A stretch of DNA of 7,482 nt from Desulfobulbaceae bacterium UBA2213 (GTDB lineage Bacteria; Desulfobacterota; Desulfobulbia; Desulfobulbales; Desulfocapsaceae): NCBI GenBank assembly GCA_002327225.1, contig DCUN01000167.1:9108-16589 (forward strand). The letters run 5' to 3'. How positions within the stretch are numbered: position 1 is the first letter of the stretch; the number at the start of each line of letters is the position of its first letter. Below are positions 6,473-7,482 of the stretch, in pieces. A model generated the notes under the pieces. The model had not been told where the DNA came from. It ran no database searches and saw only the letters and a list, made by a program, of their open reading frames with translations. The position numbers were made by a program, and so were the translations under genes.

Positions 6473-6531
6473 ATCCTCAGAGATTTCTGGTCTTAGAACT
6501 TGACTCCCTTTACCTTTAAGAGGAGCTTACA

Positions 6532-7155
6532 ATGAACACCCATATCTGCCTGTCCGACCGTCCAGAACACTTGAACCGCTGGCGGCAAGCCTTTCCCACC
6601 GGTACTGTGGTTGCCACCCTTTCAGCGCTTTCACGGACAACGGGAGCGACGACCCTTGTCTGGCTCCATGCGGAGAACCTGCCCCAGGCGCACATCGATG
6701 AAACCCTTCTGGAGGTGCGGGAATTATTCCCCGATATCCGGATCGTTGTACTTTCCAGCACTCCCTCACAAAAGGAGGCCCTTCTTGCCTTGAACGTCGG
6801 GGCTTCGGGCTACTGTCATGCCCAGTCCACCCCGCAGATGTTGCAACAGGTGGCCACAGTGGTAAGCAATGGCGGACTGTGGATCGGCCCCCAACTGATG
6901 ACCAGGGTCATGGCCGCAGCCGGCCGTATTTTCGCCCCTGAGCCCGACCATCCAGGCCTCAAGCAGCTGACCCCTCGAGAAAATGAGGTCGCTTTGGCCG
7001 TAGGCCGTGGGGCCTCCAACAGGGAGGTGGCTGAACAGCTCGATATCACCGAGCGCACGGTCAAGGCTCACTTGGGGGCGATTTTTGAAAAACTGGGAAT
7101 CCGGGACCGTCTTCAGCTTATGTTATTTCTCAGCCGAAGTGGAAGCAGCTCCTGA
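6532..7155 (+). CDS. LuxR/NarL-family transcriptional regulator with degenerate receiver domain
   Basis: This 207-residue protein has the layout of a NarL-type response regulator. Residues about 1-125 form a receiver-like fold (IVVLSSTPSQKEALLALNVGASGYCHAQ resembles beta4-beta5 of CheY-like domains). Residues about 143-204 form a LuxR-type helix-turn-helix: LTPRENEV, then GASNREVAEQL, then recognition helix TERTVKAHLGAIFEKL. The receiver seems unable to take phosphate: no Asp is found at the end of beta3 (TLVWLHAENLP), the N-terminal acidic pair is reduced to SD (ICLSDR), and the conserved Lys after GY is replaced (GYCHAQ). No sensor kinase is adjacent. At the place where VpsT/CsgD-like proteins have their W[FLM][TS]R-type motif this protein has WIGP (117-120). 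AAGAGGAG 6 nt before the ATG supports the start. Its place between exporter and adhesin genes suggests it controls them. Confidence 0.9.
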   Translation: MNTHICLSDRPEHLNRWRQAFPTGTVVATLSALSRTTGATTLVWLHAENLPQAHIDETLLEVRELFPDIRIVVLSSTPSQKEALLALNVGASGYCHAQSTPQMLQQVATVVSNGGLWIGPQLMTRVMAAAGRIFAPEPDHPGLKQLTPRENEVALAVGRGASNREVAEQLDITERTVKAHLGAIFEKLGIRDRLQLMLFLSRSGSSS

Positions 7156-7246
7156 TCTCTGAACCTCATGCAACAGAAACCGATCGCGGACGAGGATCTC
7201 ATTTTGAAGACTTTTACAAGAGACTTTTCTGAATTTTCTTCCTCCC

Positions 7247-7265
7247 TGTACTTTGGTACAATTGT
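7247..7265. promoter_or_regulatory. Two overlapping palindromes, candidate operator upstream of the adhesin gene
   Basis: TGTAC-TTTG-GTACA (7247-7260) is a perfect 5-bp dyad with a 4-bp centre, and it shares bases with ACAATTGT (7258-7265), a perfect 8-bp palindrome. Relative to the start predicted from the TATAAT at 7296, the pair lies at roughly -61 to -43, where an activator commonly sits just upstream of the -35. The LuxR-type regulator encoded directly upstream is the obvious candidate to bind here, but that is inference. Confidence 0.4.
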
Positions 7266-7273
7266 TTTTCCGC

Positions 7274-7301
7274 TTCACTCTGATAATATATAAAATATAA
7301 T
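7274..7301 (+). promoter_or_regulatory. Candidate promoter of the adhesin gene
   Basis: TATAAT (7296-7301) is a perfect -10, with TTCACT (7274-7279, four of six to consensus) 16 bp upstream. The predicted start near 7308 leaves a leader of about 50 nt ending in a strong ribosome site. A separate promoter makes sense for a very large exported protein needed at a different level from its exporter. The surrounding run of A and T (7282-7310) offers alternative -10 sequences, so the exact start is uncertain. Confidence 0.5.
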
Positions 7302-7358
7302 AGATTTATTTCTGCTCCCACAAGCATCCCCTGCTCCGCAAAATTAAGGAGGTCCACC

Positions 7359-7482
7359 ATGGCCAGTCAACCTATTGCCACCGTCGTTGCCATAACAGGT
7401 AAAGTCTTTGCCCGAAATGAAAATTTGGAGCTGCGCGCTCTCAAGCCGGGAGATACCCTGCTGGAAGGAGAAACCATCATCA
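7359..7482 (+). CDS. N-terminus of a LapA-type surface adhesin (retention module), partial
   Basis: Only the first 41 codons are in the window; the reading frame is open to the edge. The protein starts MASQPIATVVAITGKVFARN and continues ELRALKPGDTLLEGETII (residues 24-41). That is the pattern of the N-terminal retention module of LapA-like adhesins, VVxxxxGxVxA...G-x-RxLxxGDxLxxGExI. In that family the module folds in the periplasm, plugs the outer-membrane channel and holds the exported adhesin at the cell surface until a LapG-type protease cleaves just after the module. There is no Sec signal, as expected for a type I substrate with a C-terminal export signal. AAGGAGGT (7346-7353) 5 nt before the ATG is a near-perfect ribosome site. 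The preceding exporter genes strongly support the call. The protein's repeats, binding domains and C-terminus are not visible. Confidence 0.82.
   Translation, partial: MASQPIATVVAITGKVFARNENLELRALKPGDTLLEGETII

Noticed and set aside
7156..7246. Terminator after the regulator gene
   Set aside because: I found only short weak pairings and a direct repeat AGACTTTT (7208-7215 and 7221-7228), with no GC-rich stem followed by a T-run.
1..7482. CRISPR array, tRNA, rRNA, insertion sequence, phage or defence genes
   Set aside because: No regularly spaced repeats, cloverleaf sequence, transposase, integrase or nuclease frame was seen. The only repeats are the REP pair and short A/T tracts.

Overview
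The window carries two blocks of genes, transcribed divergently from an AT-rich intergenic region at about 2397-2872. The gene content suggests a Gram-negative, probably anaerobic or microaerophilic proteobacterium, plausibly Desulfobacterota (a 'deltaproteobacterium'). The reasons are a five-haem periplasmic-type cytochrome c, a 2-Cys thiol peroxidase, an inner-membrane type I secretion pair, and fairly GC-rich genes separated by very AT-rich spacers. The taxon is an inference; there is no rRNA or tRNA here to fix it.

Left block (minus strand): tpx, a complete atypical 2-Cys thiol peroxidase (168-668), lies 267 bp downstream of a complete five-haem cytochrome c (936-2396). Both have good Shine-Dalgarno sequences. 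Beyond the 3' end of tpx is a pair of inverted GTAG-type REP sequences (31-110), which looks like a REPIN.

Right block (plus strand): a type I secretion ABC transporter of the LapB/LssB kind (2873-5062, GTG start) overlaps by 4 bp an HlyD/LapC-type membrane-fusion protein (5059-6411). After 120 bp comes a LuxR/NarL-type regulator with a degenerate receiver domain (6532-7155). After a 203-bp gap with a good promoter and palindromic operator candidates, a gene starts at 7359 and runs off the window. Its first 41 residues look like the N-terminal retention module of LapA-type giant surface adhesins. The block therefore reads as a biofilm/adhesion module: a dedicated exporter (TolC-like outer-membrane partner not in the window), a pathway-specific regulator and the exported adhesin. 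The receiver lacks the usual phosphoacceptor Asp and also lacks the VpsT-type c-di-GMP motif, so its input signal is unknown.

The most interesting non-coding signals are: the leader of the secretion operon, where a good sigma-70-like promoter is followed at the predicted start by an 11-bp stem that pairs a GGAGAG sequence in front of a 28-codon TTG-started ORF; the palindromes in front of the adhesin promoter; an 8-T tract filling the SD-to-ATG spacer of the cytochrome gene; and the REPIN. I found no CRISPR array, tRNA, rRNA, insertion sequence or integrase. The core genes belong to known families, so anything new would lie in the regulation and in the adhesin, most of which is outside the window.
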